Shown: piece after piece, positions 1 to 7,633 of the stretch
Layout of the letters: each line of letters opens with the position of its first letter
Position numbering within the stretch: the first letter of the stretch is position 1
Source of the DNA: Deinococcus ruber
GTDB taxonomy: Bacteria; Deinococcota; Deinococci; Deinococcales; Deinococcaceae
Length of the DNA: 12,060 nucleotides
NCBI RefSeq assembly: GCF_014648095.1
Contig: NZ_BMQL01000087.1
Coordinates: 1 to 12,060, forward strand
Direction of reading: 5' to 3'
The notes under the pieces: generated by a model
The model's input: only the letters and a program-made list of their open reading frames with translations
The model's database searches: none
Told to the model about the DNA's origin: nothing
Position numbers and translations under genes: made by a program

Positions 1-148
1 CAACACATTGCCCGTCGTCCTTCAACAGCTGGCAGCGCAGTAAGTCACAGAGCTGGCCTTGTTCCGGACAGGTTCTTCGGGAATATTCCGTCTTCAGCAT
101 CTGTGCCAACGAGGCTTACGGACTCAGCGCTTGACGTTCGCACGAGGT

Positions 149-264
149 CGAGTGAGACCTGCATCCGTCGGTCATGCCCTGTTGCCGGAGAGGGAGCGGG
201 GTGGCAACTGCCGCACAGGGAGACGCCACCGTCACCCGTTCCCAACGTACGCAGGTATCAGTAG
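149..264. repeat. Terminally inverted repeat, copy 1 (116 bp)
   Basis: The right end (237-264) reads, in reverse complement, ctactgatacctgcgtacg followed by ttggg. This matches the termini of the copies at 330-447 and 9991-10108. The left end is more degenerate but keeps the core acctgcat at 157-164. The interior shares a ggtggcaactgcc-like block with the reverse complement of the other two copies, so this copy is in the opposite orientation. It has no coding capacity. The length is within 2 bp of the other copies. It is the most decayed of the three. Confidence 0.65.
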
Positions 265-329
265 TCTCCCGAACGCTCGACACCGTCCGACCCGCTCAAC
301 AACCGGGTGCTGATGCACTTCCCGCAGTT

Positions 330-447
330 CTATTGATCCCTGCATACGTTGGGGACAGGTGATTGGGGTGTACCCCCGCGATGGCAGCCAACCGCCCCCC
401 TTACTCTCTGTATGCAAGGTGTCCCGAATTTACGCAGGGATCAATAG
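330..447. repeat. Terminally inverted repeat, copy 2 (118 bp)
   Basis: The left end begins ctattgatccctgc and continues with a ggggacaggt block. The right end in reverse complement begins with the same ctattgatccctgc followed by cgggacac, giving imperfect inverted arms of about 26-30 bp. Exactly the same total length occurs at 9991-10108. The interior contains a further gggg-tgta-cccc mini-hairpin near 364-376. It could be a MITE-like element or a REP/small-noncoding-repeat family able to fold into a long hairpin. No target-site duplication is evident. Confidence 0.8.
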
Positions 448-538
448 CGCCGGCGTTATTTTTCAAATTTTGCGATGGTTGACACGCATCCACATATGCG
501 TCTTCGATTCCCGGTACGAGGAGCGGCGCGTGGAATTG

Positions 539-1285
539 TCAGGGGCGGTTGAGCAGATCACTCACCTTGACAAAGGTGAAGCCTCTGGTTTTCAGACCAG
601 CGATGATGGCCGGAAGGGCTAGTGCGGTTGCCGGCGCCTTCCCTCCATGACTGTGCATCACGATAATGCTGCCGTCTTGCGTCTCTTTCAGCACCTTCTG
701 GATAATGACCTTCGGATCAGGCTGTCCCGCATCTCCGCTGATCACGTCCCAGTCCACCGGGATCAGCCCAAGGCTCCGAACAAGCGTCAGATCCCGCGCG
801 TTCTCGCAGCCGCCCGGGAAGCGGAAGTAGCGGGGCGTCACGCCCGTCACCCGCGCAATCACCGACTGCGCGTGCTCGATGTCTGTTACCTTCTGCGCCT
901 GGGGAATGCTCGCTAAGCCGTAACAGGGTTGCTCAAACCCCGGATGGTCGTAGCTGTGGTCTTCCACCTCGAACAGCGGGTCTTGCGCAATCTCCCGGGC
1001 AGGTTCGGGATACTCTTCAACCCACATGCCGGTGAAGAAGAACGTGGCGGGGGTGTGCGTGGCCTGCAGAATCTGACGCACCGCCACATTGTCGTAACTC
1101 TTCACCTTGCCCTTCTGGAGGGCTTTTTCCATGCCGGGGGTCATGTCGGCGTCGAAGGTCAGGGCCACTCGCCGGGTGCTGCGGGGTCCGTGTGTCAACA
1201 GCGTGGCCAGAGGTTCGGAGGTTGCGGCAGCAAGCGTCAGCAGAAGCAGAAAGCAGGTTGGGAACGCAGCGGCAAGGCGAGGCAT
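539..1285 (-). CDS. Secreted polysaccharide deacetylase (CE4 family)
   Basis: Predicted 248-residue NodB-homology deacetylase, a class that removes acetyl groups from N-acetylated glycans such as peptidoglycan or exopolysaccharide using a divalent metal. A Sec-type signal (basic start, hydrophobic LLLLTLAAA run at about 13-21) sends it out of the cytoplasm. The family motifs are visible in order: TFDAD at 43-47, HSYDH at 110-114 (metal histidines), RFPGG at 155-159, DWD at 178-180, and VMHSH with the catalytic-type histidine near 211. Motif 1 is TFDAD rather than the commoner TFDD, but both aspartates are retained. The start was chosen because AGGA lies 7 nt before the ATG and the signal peptide begins there. 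The frame is open further upstream, but that part is arginine-rich and overlaps the divergent helicase gene, so I treat it as antisense. The natural substrate cannot be told from the sequence. Confidence 0.9.
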   Translation of the reverse strand: MPRLAAAFPTCFLLLLTLAAATSEPLATLLTHGPRSTRRVALTFDADMTPGMEKALQKGKVKSYDNVAVRQILQATHTPATFFFTGMWVEEYPEPAREIAQDPLFEVEDHSYDHPGFEQPCYGLASIPQAQKVTDIEHAQSVIARVTGVTPRYFRFPGGCENARDLTLVRSLGLIPVDWDVISGDAGQPDPKVIIQKVLKETQDGSIIVMHSHGGKAPATALALPAIIAGLKTRGFTFVKVSDLLNRP

Positions 1286-1405
1286 GTCCTCATCCTGCTT
1301 GACCTTGGTATAGCGGCGGTGCAGGCTTGCTCCTGCTGGTGTGAGCCGATAGCTCAGTACGAGGTTGCCCCAGCGAATCGAACCTGCTTTGCCTATCCTG
1401 TTGTC

Positions 1406-3811
1406 ATGCTGCCGCGCATGCGCCCGTCCTCTCACTATCCTGTCGTCTTGATCCCCCCTCGCCTGCAGGCAGCGCTTGAAGCGGTACCGGAACTCCCAAC
1501 CTTTGGCCTCGGCGCTCCACAAGCGGCTTCGTTTCCTGCCGACCTTCCAGCGGGCAAGAGTTTCGTTGCAGCCCTGTTCACCTTGTTTGGACTGAAGCGC
1601 CAGGCCGAGGAACTGCTCGCACCTGAACGTCTTAAAGCTCAACAGCGGTTTCTTGCCGCGACGACCGCATACGAGCAGGCCAAGGCGGTCTTCGAGGTAG
1701 AAGCAAGGGCACAGCAGACGCCAGCAGCGGTGCGGGCCTACCGTCGCCAGCGTGTCGCCGCGCTGTTTGAGACCAGTCTGCCCGACGCGCCTGGCGATAG
1801 CTTCGCCCGGGCTGGCGTCGCTGAACTGCATCTCTTCGACACTCTTCAGCAGGTGTTTCCCGGCCGCATCCTCCGTCGCCGCCTGTTGAATACAGGTACG
1901 GTCTATCACCCGGACTACGTCTACGTTGATCCTGCACAGCGGCTGCGCATCGATATCGAACTCGACGAACCCTACGTCCTGAATACCCGTCTCCCGATTC
2001 ACTACCTTGATGACGATCACAAAAGCGTCGATCACACCCGCGATCAGGCCTTCCTTTCAGCAGGCTGGCCGATCATCCGCTTTTCGGAACAGCAAGCGGT
2101 GACCGATCCACTCGGCTGTGCAAGGCAACTCGCGGACCTGATCGAACAGCTGATAGGCCACACCACAGTCCGTGTCAATGCGGTACCGCCCGTACAACCC
2201 CACCCCCGCTGGACACGTGCGGACGCAAACCGCATGGCGGAGCTTCACACACGCGGCCCGCTCCTCAAAGACGTCAAACGCGCTGAAGAGTTGCCGGTCA
2301 AGCAAGCCACACCGATCTTTGTCCCGTCACGCCATCAGCAGCGGATCTTTGACTTTCTCCGAACTGGAACGGGCCACGGCATGGTGGTGGCTGTCGCCGG
2401 GAGCGGGAAGAGCACCACCTTGCTGGAAGCCATCAAAGTGATTCGTGAGACGCAGCCGAACGCCCGCGTTATCCTGCTGGCCTTCAACCGCAGTATTCGT
2501 GGCGAACTGGCCGGTAAGCTGCAAGAAGCGGGTCTCCACAACGTTGAAACGGCGACCTTCAATGGGTTTGGACAGCGGGTACTGAACGCGCACCGGCCGG
2601 GGAGCCAGGTGATCAGGCACAAGGCGGCTGCGATGATCCAGCAGGCCGCCCGTGAAGTGCAGGGGAAGAGTCTGGACCGTGTGCAGCTGGAGAAAGCTCG
2701 GAAAATCTTCGCGTTGTTCCAGAGCTACATTCGTCTCGACCCGACCAATCCTGAAGATGTGCAGCAACTTTCGCGGCAGTACAAGGTGCCGGAAGCCGAG
2801 TCGCTGCGACAGGTCACGGTTCGAGCCCTTGAACTGAATGTGCAGAGCTATCAGCAGCAGAACACGCTGACCCTCGACGACCAGAACTATCTACCAGTGA
2901 AGCTGAATCTACCGATTCGTCCCTACGATTTCGTATTTGTGGATGAATGCCAAGATCTGACTCAAACACAGCTGGAATTGGTACGGCGTGCGGCGGGCGA
3001 ACACGGACGCCTGCTGTTTGTCGGCGATCCCCGGCAGGCAATCATGGGGTTCCGAGGTGCGGACAACGACAGCATTGAGCACATCAAAGCGCTGCCGTCG
3101 TCACCAACGCTGTTGGATCTCACCGTGAGCTACCGTTGCCCGAAAGCACATGTGGGCTTGGCTCGGCGGCTGATGCCGAGTCTAGAAGCGGCGCCGAAGG
3201 CCGCAGAAGGGGAAGTCTACGAAGTGGGTTGGACAGAGGCCTTTCGGTATATCCAGGAAGGAGATCTGCTGTTCGCTCGGTACAATGCTGGGCTGGATTT
3301 GATGGTGATGGAGTTGTTGGCACGCGGGTTCACGCTCGCTTACGAAGGAAAACAAACGAACCGGTCGTCGCAGGGTGCAGAAGAGACGGAAGGCAGCGAC
3401 TCGAACCGGGTGGCGGATCTGATCGCCAAAGTCCGCGGGGCGGCCCTGACCTTTGATACGGCTGTGCGTCCCCACCGCCCCCGGGTGGGCCCAAGAGATC
3501 ACGCTGACGAGGTGCTGATGCCATGGCTCCTCGGGCAATTGGCGGAGCAGGCACGACACTGGGATGGGGACGCCTTTGCTGCCTTCGTTGAGCGGGTGAC
3601 GCAGCCTGATCTCAGGACGGGTGTACGTGTTTCCACCGCGCATCAGGCCAAGGGACTGGAAGCGCGCCGAGTCTTTGTGATGGGATACGGACACTTTGGA
3701 CAGTCCAGGCAGGATCAGCAGGAATGGGAATTCCAGCAGGAGCTGAACCTCCAGTACGTCGCGCTCACCCGCTCAAAGCACACGCTCTTCCTGGTTGGCC
3801 TTCCAGACTAA
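1406..3811 (+). CDS. PD-(D/E)XK nuclease-like domain fused to UvrD/FBH1-type SF1 helicase
   Basis: 801 residues. The C-terminal two thirds is a superfamily 1 DNA helicase: Walker A AGSGKST at 331-337, TATFNGFG motif near 382-389, Walker B VDECQD at 512-517, GDPRQAIMGFRGA at 540-552, SYRCP at 575-579, STAHQAKGLEA at 743-753 and LQYVALTRSK at 782-791. All core ATPase/translocase motifs look intact. The N-terminal part (about 135-250) resembles the DUF559/Vsr-like PD-(D/E)XK fold: a helix with Glu140, then YHPD at 167-170, a strand carrying D183, E185 and D187, then RDQAF and GWPIIRF. This predicts DNA cleavage coupled to unwinding. The frame is open upstream from 929, but that part lies opposite the deacetylase. 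ATG 1406 (or 1418) is the first sensible start. There is no Shine-Dalgarno, but TATCCT lies 6 nt upstream, as in leaderless transcripts. Codon use is ordinary for the window. A repair role or a phage-defence role are both possible. Confidence 0.85.
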   Translation: MLPRMRPSSHYPVVLIPPRLQAALEAVPELPTFGLGAPQAASFPADLPAGKSFVAALFTLFGLKRQAEELLAPERLKAQQRFLAATTAYEQAKAVFEVEARAQQTPAAVRAYRRQRVAALFETSLPDAPGDSFARAGVAELHLFDTLQQVFPGRILRRRLLNTGTVYHPDYVYVDPAQRLRIDIELDEPYVLNTRLPIHYLDDDHKSVDHTRDQAFLSAGWPIIRFSEQQAVTDPLGCARQLADLIEQLIGHTTVRVNAVPPVQPHPRWTRADANRMAELHTRGPLLKDVKRAEELPVKQATPIFVPSRHQQRIFDFLRTGTGHGMVVAVAGSGKSTTLLEAIKVIRETQPNARVILLAFNRSIRGELAGKLQEAGLHNVETATFNGFGQRVLNAHRPGSQVIRHKAAAMIQQAAREVQGKSLDRVQLEKARKIFALFQSYIRLDPTNPEDVQQLSRQYKVPEAESLRQVTVRALELNVQSYQQQNTLTLDDQNYLPVKLNLPIRPYDFVFVDECQDLTQTQLELVRRAAGEHGRLLFVGDPRQAIMGFRGADNDSIEHIKALPSSPTLLDLTVSYRCPKAHVGLARRLMPSLEAAPKAAEGEVYEVGWTEAFRYIQEGDLLFARYNAGLDLMVMELLARGFTLAYEGKQTNRSSQGAEETEGSDSNRVADLIAKVRGAALTFDTAVRPHRPRVGPRDHADEVLMPWLLGQLAEQARHWDGDAFAAFVERVTQPDLRTGVRVSTAHQAKGLEARRVFVMGYGHFGQSRQDQQEWEFQQELNLQYVALTRSKHTLFLVGLPD

Positions 3812-3820
3812 GCTTTCTGG

Positions 3821-3842
3821 CTCACGCTGCTGCGTGGGTTTC
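3821..3842 (+). terminator. Probable intrinsic terminator after the helicase gene
   Basis: Seven-base-pair stem ctcacgc / gcgtggg (one G-T pair) with a tgct loop, followed by tttc, placed 9 bases after the helicase stop codon. The U tract is short, so this is a weak terminator call. Confidence 0.4.
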
Positions 3843-4012
3843 AGATTCGTTTGACACGGATGGTCGGGTGATGCTCTCTGGAGAAAGGACGTGTGTGCGA
3901 TGGCAAGTGCCCTACGCGGCCAGAGAAGCCTGCTCACTTCCTACTTTTCGCCTAACACGCATCTCCTGTCGCTGGCCTCCACGCAGGCCCAGAGCGCCCC
4001 AAAGGAACTGAC

Positions 4013-5002
4013 ATGAAAAAGAAAATGCTCCTGCTGCTTGTCCTTGGCACCACCGCTCTTCTCAGTGCATGTGGTGGCTCGACGTCCGTCGTTCCCCCCG
4101 TCGATCCACCAGTGGTGACCCCACCCGTGGTTACGCCACCGGTCGTAACCCCACCTGGCACGACCGTCAATCCTCCGATTGCCTTGTCCATGAAAGAGCT
4201 GACGATTCACGCTGGCGAAACAATCCGTGTGACGGCTAATATCGCCACGGACTATGTGGATCGTCCTGTAGAAGGGACAGGGCTGCGTACTTCATTTGAG
4301 AATGCGCCGCTGAATGCTTTCGACCTGACGGCGCTTCCCAATGCCTACACTTACGATACATTTATCGTCGTTTCAGGACTGATTGACAGCAGTAAGCCGC
4401 TGGGTGGTGATACTTATACCTGGGTGAAGGTCCATGTTGTTGGCTCTGCTCCAGCGCCATGGTTGCACTCCGAGGCTCTGGCTGGCACCGCTGGCACGGT
4501 CGAGACAGAGTTCGTACGTCTGTTAAACGAGGCTCGTTCGAAAGGTGGTACCTGTACTGACAGCAGTACTGGACAGACAAAATCTTTTCCACCAGCCCCT
4601 GTCGTAACCCTAAACCAAATCGCTAGTTCGGGTTTACGGGTGAAGGCAAAGGATGCAGTTACTCGTAGCTGGTATACGCATTCCTCCCCAGAAGGGCTAG
4701 GTTATAATGATTATATTCAGCAGGCTGGAACGACAGGTTTCATTAATGAAGCACTTCTCACTGAAGCTCCAGACACCACACTTACTCCTACGCAAGAAGC
4801 TACTTTCGATCTCGCCTTATTCATGCACTCCTATATTCATTGCGGCATCATGTATGGATCTGCAAAAACAGCCGGTGGTCAGGTTGCCGTTGGTTGGTAT
4901 AGCGGTCTAGATACGCATTTAGGTTATACAATGGCAGTTATGCCAGTTAGTTTTACTGACAGCAACGCTATTCAGGGACAGCCCGTTTTAGAGTTGAAGT
5001 AG
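4013..5002 (+). CDS. Lipoprotein with CAP/SCP (PR-1-like) domain
   Basis: 329 residues. A lipoprotein signal peptide ends in the lipobox LSAC with the acylated cysteine at 20, so the mature protein should be membrane-anchored and outward-facing. A proline/valine/threonine linker with three PPVVT units follows (32-46), then a beta-rich segment (about 55-145). The last half (about 163-312) fits the CAP superfamily: LLNEARS at 170-176, a helix ending in YTHSSPEG (His223), Glu246 at the usual GEN-loop place, and SYIHCGIM with His276/Cys277 followed by a VAVGWY strand. Cys181 and Cys277 could pair. CAP proteins are secreted, often sterol/lipid-binding or adhesive. No activity is assignable here. 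AAAGGA lies 6 nt before the ATG. A TTGACA box at 3851-3856 lacks a good -10 partner. The 3' two thirds of the gene is clearly AT-richer than its 5' end. Confidence 0.85.
   Translation: MKKKMLLLLVLGTTALLSACGGSTSVVPPVDPPVVTPPVVTPPVVTPPGTTVNPPIALSMKELTIHAGETIRVTANIATDYVDRPVEGTGLRTSFENAPLNAFDLTALPNAYTYDTFIVVSGLIDSSKPLGGDTYTWVKVHVVGSAPAPWLHSEALAGTAGTVETEFVRLLNEARSKGGTCTDSSTGQTKSFPPAPVVTLNQIASSGLRVKAKDAVTRSWYTHSSPEGLGYNDYIQQAGTTGFINEALLTEAPDTTLTPTQEATFDLALFMHSYIHCGIMYGSAKTAGGQVAVGWYSGLDTHLGYTMAVMPVSFTDSNAIQGQPVLELK
4106..4150 (+). repeat. Three 15-bp tandem repeats encoding PPVVT
   Basis: Three consecutive 15-base units (4106-4120, 4121-4135, 4136-4150) each encode PPVVT in the linker right after the lipobox. 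The third-codon positions differ between units, so the DNA repeats have diverged while the peptide is kept. This is a flexible cell-envelope spacer that could vary in copy number between strains. Confidence 0.8.
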
Positions 5003-5020
5003 TACTTAAGCAAAAACAAT

Positions 5021-5056
5021 TAGCCTGGGTATATGTGAAAACATATACCCAGGCTA
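5021..5056. terminator. Bidirectional terminator between convergent genes
   Basis: A perfect 16-bp stem (tagcctgggtatatgt with its complement) around a GAAA tetraloop. On the plus strand it is followed by ttatattt, and on the minus strand by attgtttttg, so it can stop transcripts of both the CAP lipoprotein gene (ending 18 bases before it) and the pilin operon (ending about 80 bases away). Confidence 0.9.
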
Positions 5057-5138
5057 TTATATTTATTGAATAAATCTAATGCGAATAACTTTGAATTGAC
5101 TTTCTAACTCTCACAGCATTGAAAATTTAGGCAAGACT

Positions 5139-7529
5139 TTAGGAAGGATCATGCTTGGGCTCCTTCGGCGGATCACTGTTACCTCCAGAACTTCCACCGC
5201 AGTTGGCATATCCAGGATTCTGGGCACAGAAAGTTGGGTCATGAGGGTGATCAGGATCAGTAGCTGACCCGTTCCATCCATTAGCGTTACACTGCTCGAA
5301 CGACCAGCCTGCTGGGCAGCTAGTGCTTCCACCGCCCGTATTTCCAGCATCTGGTGGGGTAGTGGCAGGTGGGGATGATGCCGAATAGTCGACCGTCACG
5401 AAAATAGTTGTGTCCGATGGCAAGTCAAAAATCTTGGTTGGAGTAATGGTTGGAGTTACCGTTACTCCGTTTGAATTAACCGCTGTCGGCGCATTTACAC
5501 TGTACGTTCCTGTGGGAATATTATTAGCCGCCATAGGTGTAGTGGAGCGGCTACCATCCATTCGGATGGTTGTCGGACCCTGCACATATACAGATGTTCC
5601 TGTCGATTCGGGCAAGCCAATTACTCTCAGAGTAATATTGCCTTTCGGCTGCGCATCTGCGTACTTTACCACCACACTTTGAAGTTGATTTTTTTCAATA
5701 TGGATTGCATACGCAGGGGAAGCTGGTACAAAAGTTCCACTATTCGAGGGGCGGAGCACATAATCGCCTACTGGCAGATAGTCGATACGGAGAGATCCGT
5801 CTGCAAGGGTTAGCCGTAGATTACTTGGTCCAATCAAAGTGGCTGAAGCAGTATGTCCGTTCAACCCCTGAACAATGATCTTGAGGCTCCCCACGTCTGC
5901 TGCGACGGCTGGCGGACTCACTGGCACGGGAGGTGAGATGTATGTCACCACAACCGTCGTGGTCTGGCCTTCCGTGATGGTCAGGGTATTGCTTGGTGAC
6001 TGTGGCCTGGTGCTCCCGACATTGCTCGGTGTCAGAACATAGCTGCCAGTGGGCAGGTTCTGGACCGTCGTCACACCATCGGTGAGGTAGAGCGAGTAGT
6101 TGCTTGCGCCCGCGATCTGCGCTAGGGCACTCTGTCCGTTCAACCCGGAGACCTGGATGCGGAGATCGCCGACTGGCGTGTTCGCAATCGGTGCCGGGGG
6201 TGTCGGGCTGACAGCGGCAGGGGCAGTGAAGGTCAGTGTGGCATTGGTTTGCTGCCCAGCCAGCACCGTGAGCATCACTGCAGGCGCGGTATACGTCGCG
6301 CTCCCCACGGTGCTGCTGGTGCCCGCGAGGAGATACGTGCCGGGCAGCAGACCATGGACTTCATAACTGCCATTAGTCAGGCCGGTTTTGCTGAATGGCG
6401 TCTGGCCTTTGATGCTCAGGTTGGTGCCATTGCTGCCAGGAAGGCCCGCGACCGTCAGGTGAACACCACCGGTACTGACGACATACTTCGCCTGGAGGAA
6501 GGCGGTGCCCCAGGTGTCGAAGAGTTTGGCTGGGCTGCCGCCCACCGTCACACTGTAGGTTTCGCCACCAGCCACGATGTCGTTGGCGGTGAGGGAATAG
6601 CTGCCAGGTTTGACGGGCATGTACGCGGTGCTGACGACGGGGCGCTGGCCTTCGACGCTGCTGTCTGGCCCGTGCACCGTGACATCTGGCGTGCTGCCGC
6701 TCGGCACCCCGAGGATCGTCACCTTGACCTGGGCCTCGTTCGGAATGGTCAGGCCCATCTCCGCACAGCCGAGCATCCGAGTGATCTTCTGCGGGTGCAA
6801 GGGGACCATCGCAAGGCGGTCGATATTGGTGCCCGCATCGATGGCCATGGGAATGAATCCGAACAGCGTGCCCGCACTGGTCGTGTTCGCGGGCGCACCT
6901 TGTGGATCACGAATGAAGGTACCGGACGGGGTCTGGTAGACGTAGCTGAAGCCCAGTCCGGCAGACGAACCGAGGGTATCGGTGCGGCCCTGGGTGGTGC
7001 GGCGGATCTGGCCGCTGCGCAGATCGAAGGCCAGGCGTCGAGCGGGCCAGGCCAGGATGGTGTTGTCGCTCGGCAGCCCGGTCGGGCAGTCGACGACGTA
7101 GTGGGTAGTGTCCGGGTGACTGCGAACGGTTTCCAGCTTGGCGACACCGTTGGCGGCCACCAGCAGCACCTCATCCCCAACGGCGGCATTCAGTCCTGGG
7201 ATGTAGAGCAGCGTTTGGGCGTGGATGTCATTCTGGAGGGGGACGATGACCGCGCCGCGCAGGGTGAACACCGCGTCGAGCGAGTGACTGTCCGCGTTAA
7301 TGAAGCTGGCGAAGCCGCCGCTGCGGAAGGCTTCCTGGAAGATCTGTACCTGCTTGGTGACGTTGATCGAGGCGCTGGCGTCCTGCGCGCGCCCGGCCAG
7401 TTGCTGAGAGACGCGGGGGAAGGCGGCCACCACCAGACCGACGATCACGACACCGATCACGACGGCAATTAGGGTCTCGATCAGGGTGAAGCCGTATTGG
7501 GAACGACGGGTGGGCGGGGGGTGAGGCAT
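5139..7529 (-). CDS. Giant modular type IV pilin-like protein (PilW/GspJ position)
   Basis: 796 residues, far longer than an ordinary minor pilin (about 150-250). It starts with a 13-residue leader and a prepilin peptidase site G13/F14, FTLIE with Glu18 at mature position 5, and a hydrophobic helix to about 38. A pilin-like body follows (about 45-260, Cys148 and Cys255). After that come about five beta-sandwich-like repeats (266-351, 355-440, 453-530, 547-623, 629-716) marked by openings such as LRIQVSGLNG and closings such as LPTGSYVL, joined by proline-rich linkers. The tail (717-796) has four cysteines as two C-x8-C pairs. The start was chosen for AGGAG 6 nt upstream and the short leader. 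An in-frame ATG at 7637, overlapping the upstream stop, would give a 49-residue leader. Probably the last gene of the pilin operon. It is likely a tip or adhesion subunit, which is inference by analogy with modular pilins. Confidence 0.85.
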   Translation of the reverse strand: MPHPPPTRRSQYGFTLIETLIAVVIGVVIVGLVVAAFPRVSQQLAGRAQDASASINVTKQVQIFQEAFRSGGFASFINADSHSLDAVFTLRGAVIVPLQNDIHAQTLLYIPGLNAAVGDEVLLVAANGVAKLETVRSHPDTTHYVVDCPTGLPSDNTILAWPARRLAFDLRSGQIRRTTQGRTDTLGSSAGLGFSYVYQTPSGTFIRDPQGAPANTTSAGTLFGFIPMAIDAGTNIDRLAMVPLHPQKITRMLGCAEMGLTIPNEAQVKVTILGVPSGSTPDVTVHGPDSSVEGQRPVVSTAYMPVKPGSYSLTANDIVAGGETYSVTVGGSPAKLFDTWGTAFLQAKYVVSTGGVHLTVAGLPGSNGTNLSIKGQTPFSKTGLTNGSYEVHGLLPGTYLLAGTSSTVGSATYTAPAVMLTVLAGQQTNATLTFTAPAAVSPTPPAPIANTPVGDLRIQVSGLNGQSALAQIAGASNYSLYLTDGVTTVQNLPTGSYVLTPSNVGSTRPQSPSNTLTITEGQTTTVVVTYISPPVPVSPPAVAADVGSLKIIVQGLNGHTASATLIGPSNLRLTLADGSLRIDYLPVGDYVLRPSNSGTFVPASPAYAIHIEKNQLQSVVVKYADAQPKGNITLRVIGLPESTGTSVYVQGPTTIRMDGSRSTTPMAANNIPTGTYSVNAPTAVNSNGVTVTPTITPTKIFDLPSDTTIFVTVDYSASSPPATTPPDAGNTGGGSTSCPAGWSFEQCNANGWNGSATDPDHPHDPTFCAQNPGYANCGGSSGGNSDPPKEPKHDPS

Positions 7530-7633
7530 AGGGAGCTCCTGTGAATCGAGGAAGAGTTCGGGGCGGCGCAGGACGGCGTTGGGTGGGATGTCCTGTGGGT
7601 GTGAGCCGATGGCGCGGGGTCGGGCTGGGTGAG

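Larger units (their letters stand above)
1..538. other. Gene-free region carrying two palindromic repeats
   Basis: No convincing coding sequence is visible here. The short open frames on both strands are arginine- and serine-rich and show no domain, signal peptide or ribosome binding site. The only structure I can support is the pair of ~117-bp terminally inverted repeats described separately (149-264 and 330-447). The stretch from 448 to 538 is the 3' flank of the deacetylase. It contains a weak 6-bp inverted repeat (484-489 with 496-501) that has no clear U tract and that I do not call a terminator. Confidence 0.6.

Noticed and set aside
59..313. Short open frames in the first 300 bases
   Set aside because: No ribosome binding site or recognisable protein features, and they overlap the palindromic repeat.
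149..447. Two-unit CRISPR-like array formed by the neighbouring repeats
   Set aside because: The units are ~117-bp inverted-end elements in opposite orientation with one 65-bp gap, not short direct repeats with regular spacers.
929..1405. Upstream extension of the helicase frame
   Set aside because: It lies opposite the deacetylase motifs and reads as cysteine/glycine/arginine-rich shadow sequence.
1286..2035. Upstream extension of the deacetylase frame
   Set aside because: It is antisense to the helicase N-terminal domain, lacks domain features, and would bury the clear signal peptide.
3851..3880. TTGACA box as promoter for the CAP lipoprotein gene
   Set aside because: No acceptable -10 element at 16-18 bases spacing.
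6249..7472. 407-residue open frame on the plus strand opposite the modular pilin
   Set aside because: Low-complexity, histidine/arginine/glycine-rich translation of the antisense of a GC-rich gene. The minus strand has a clear prepilin motif and domains.
1331..7610. Near-identical 20-mers at 1331-1350 and 7591-7610 (18 of 20 bases)
   Set aside because: One such match is expected by chance at an appreciable rate in a 12-kb window, and neither site has supporting context.
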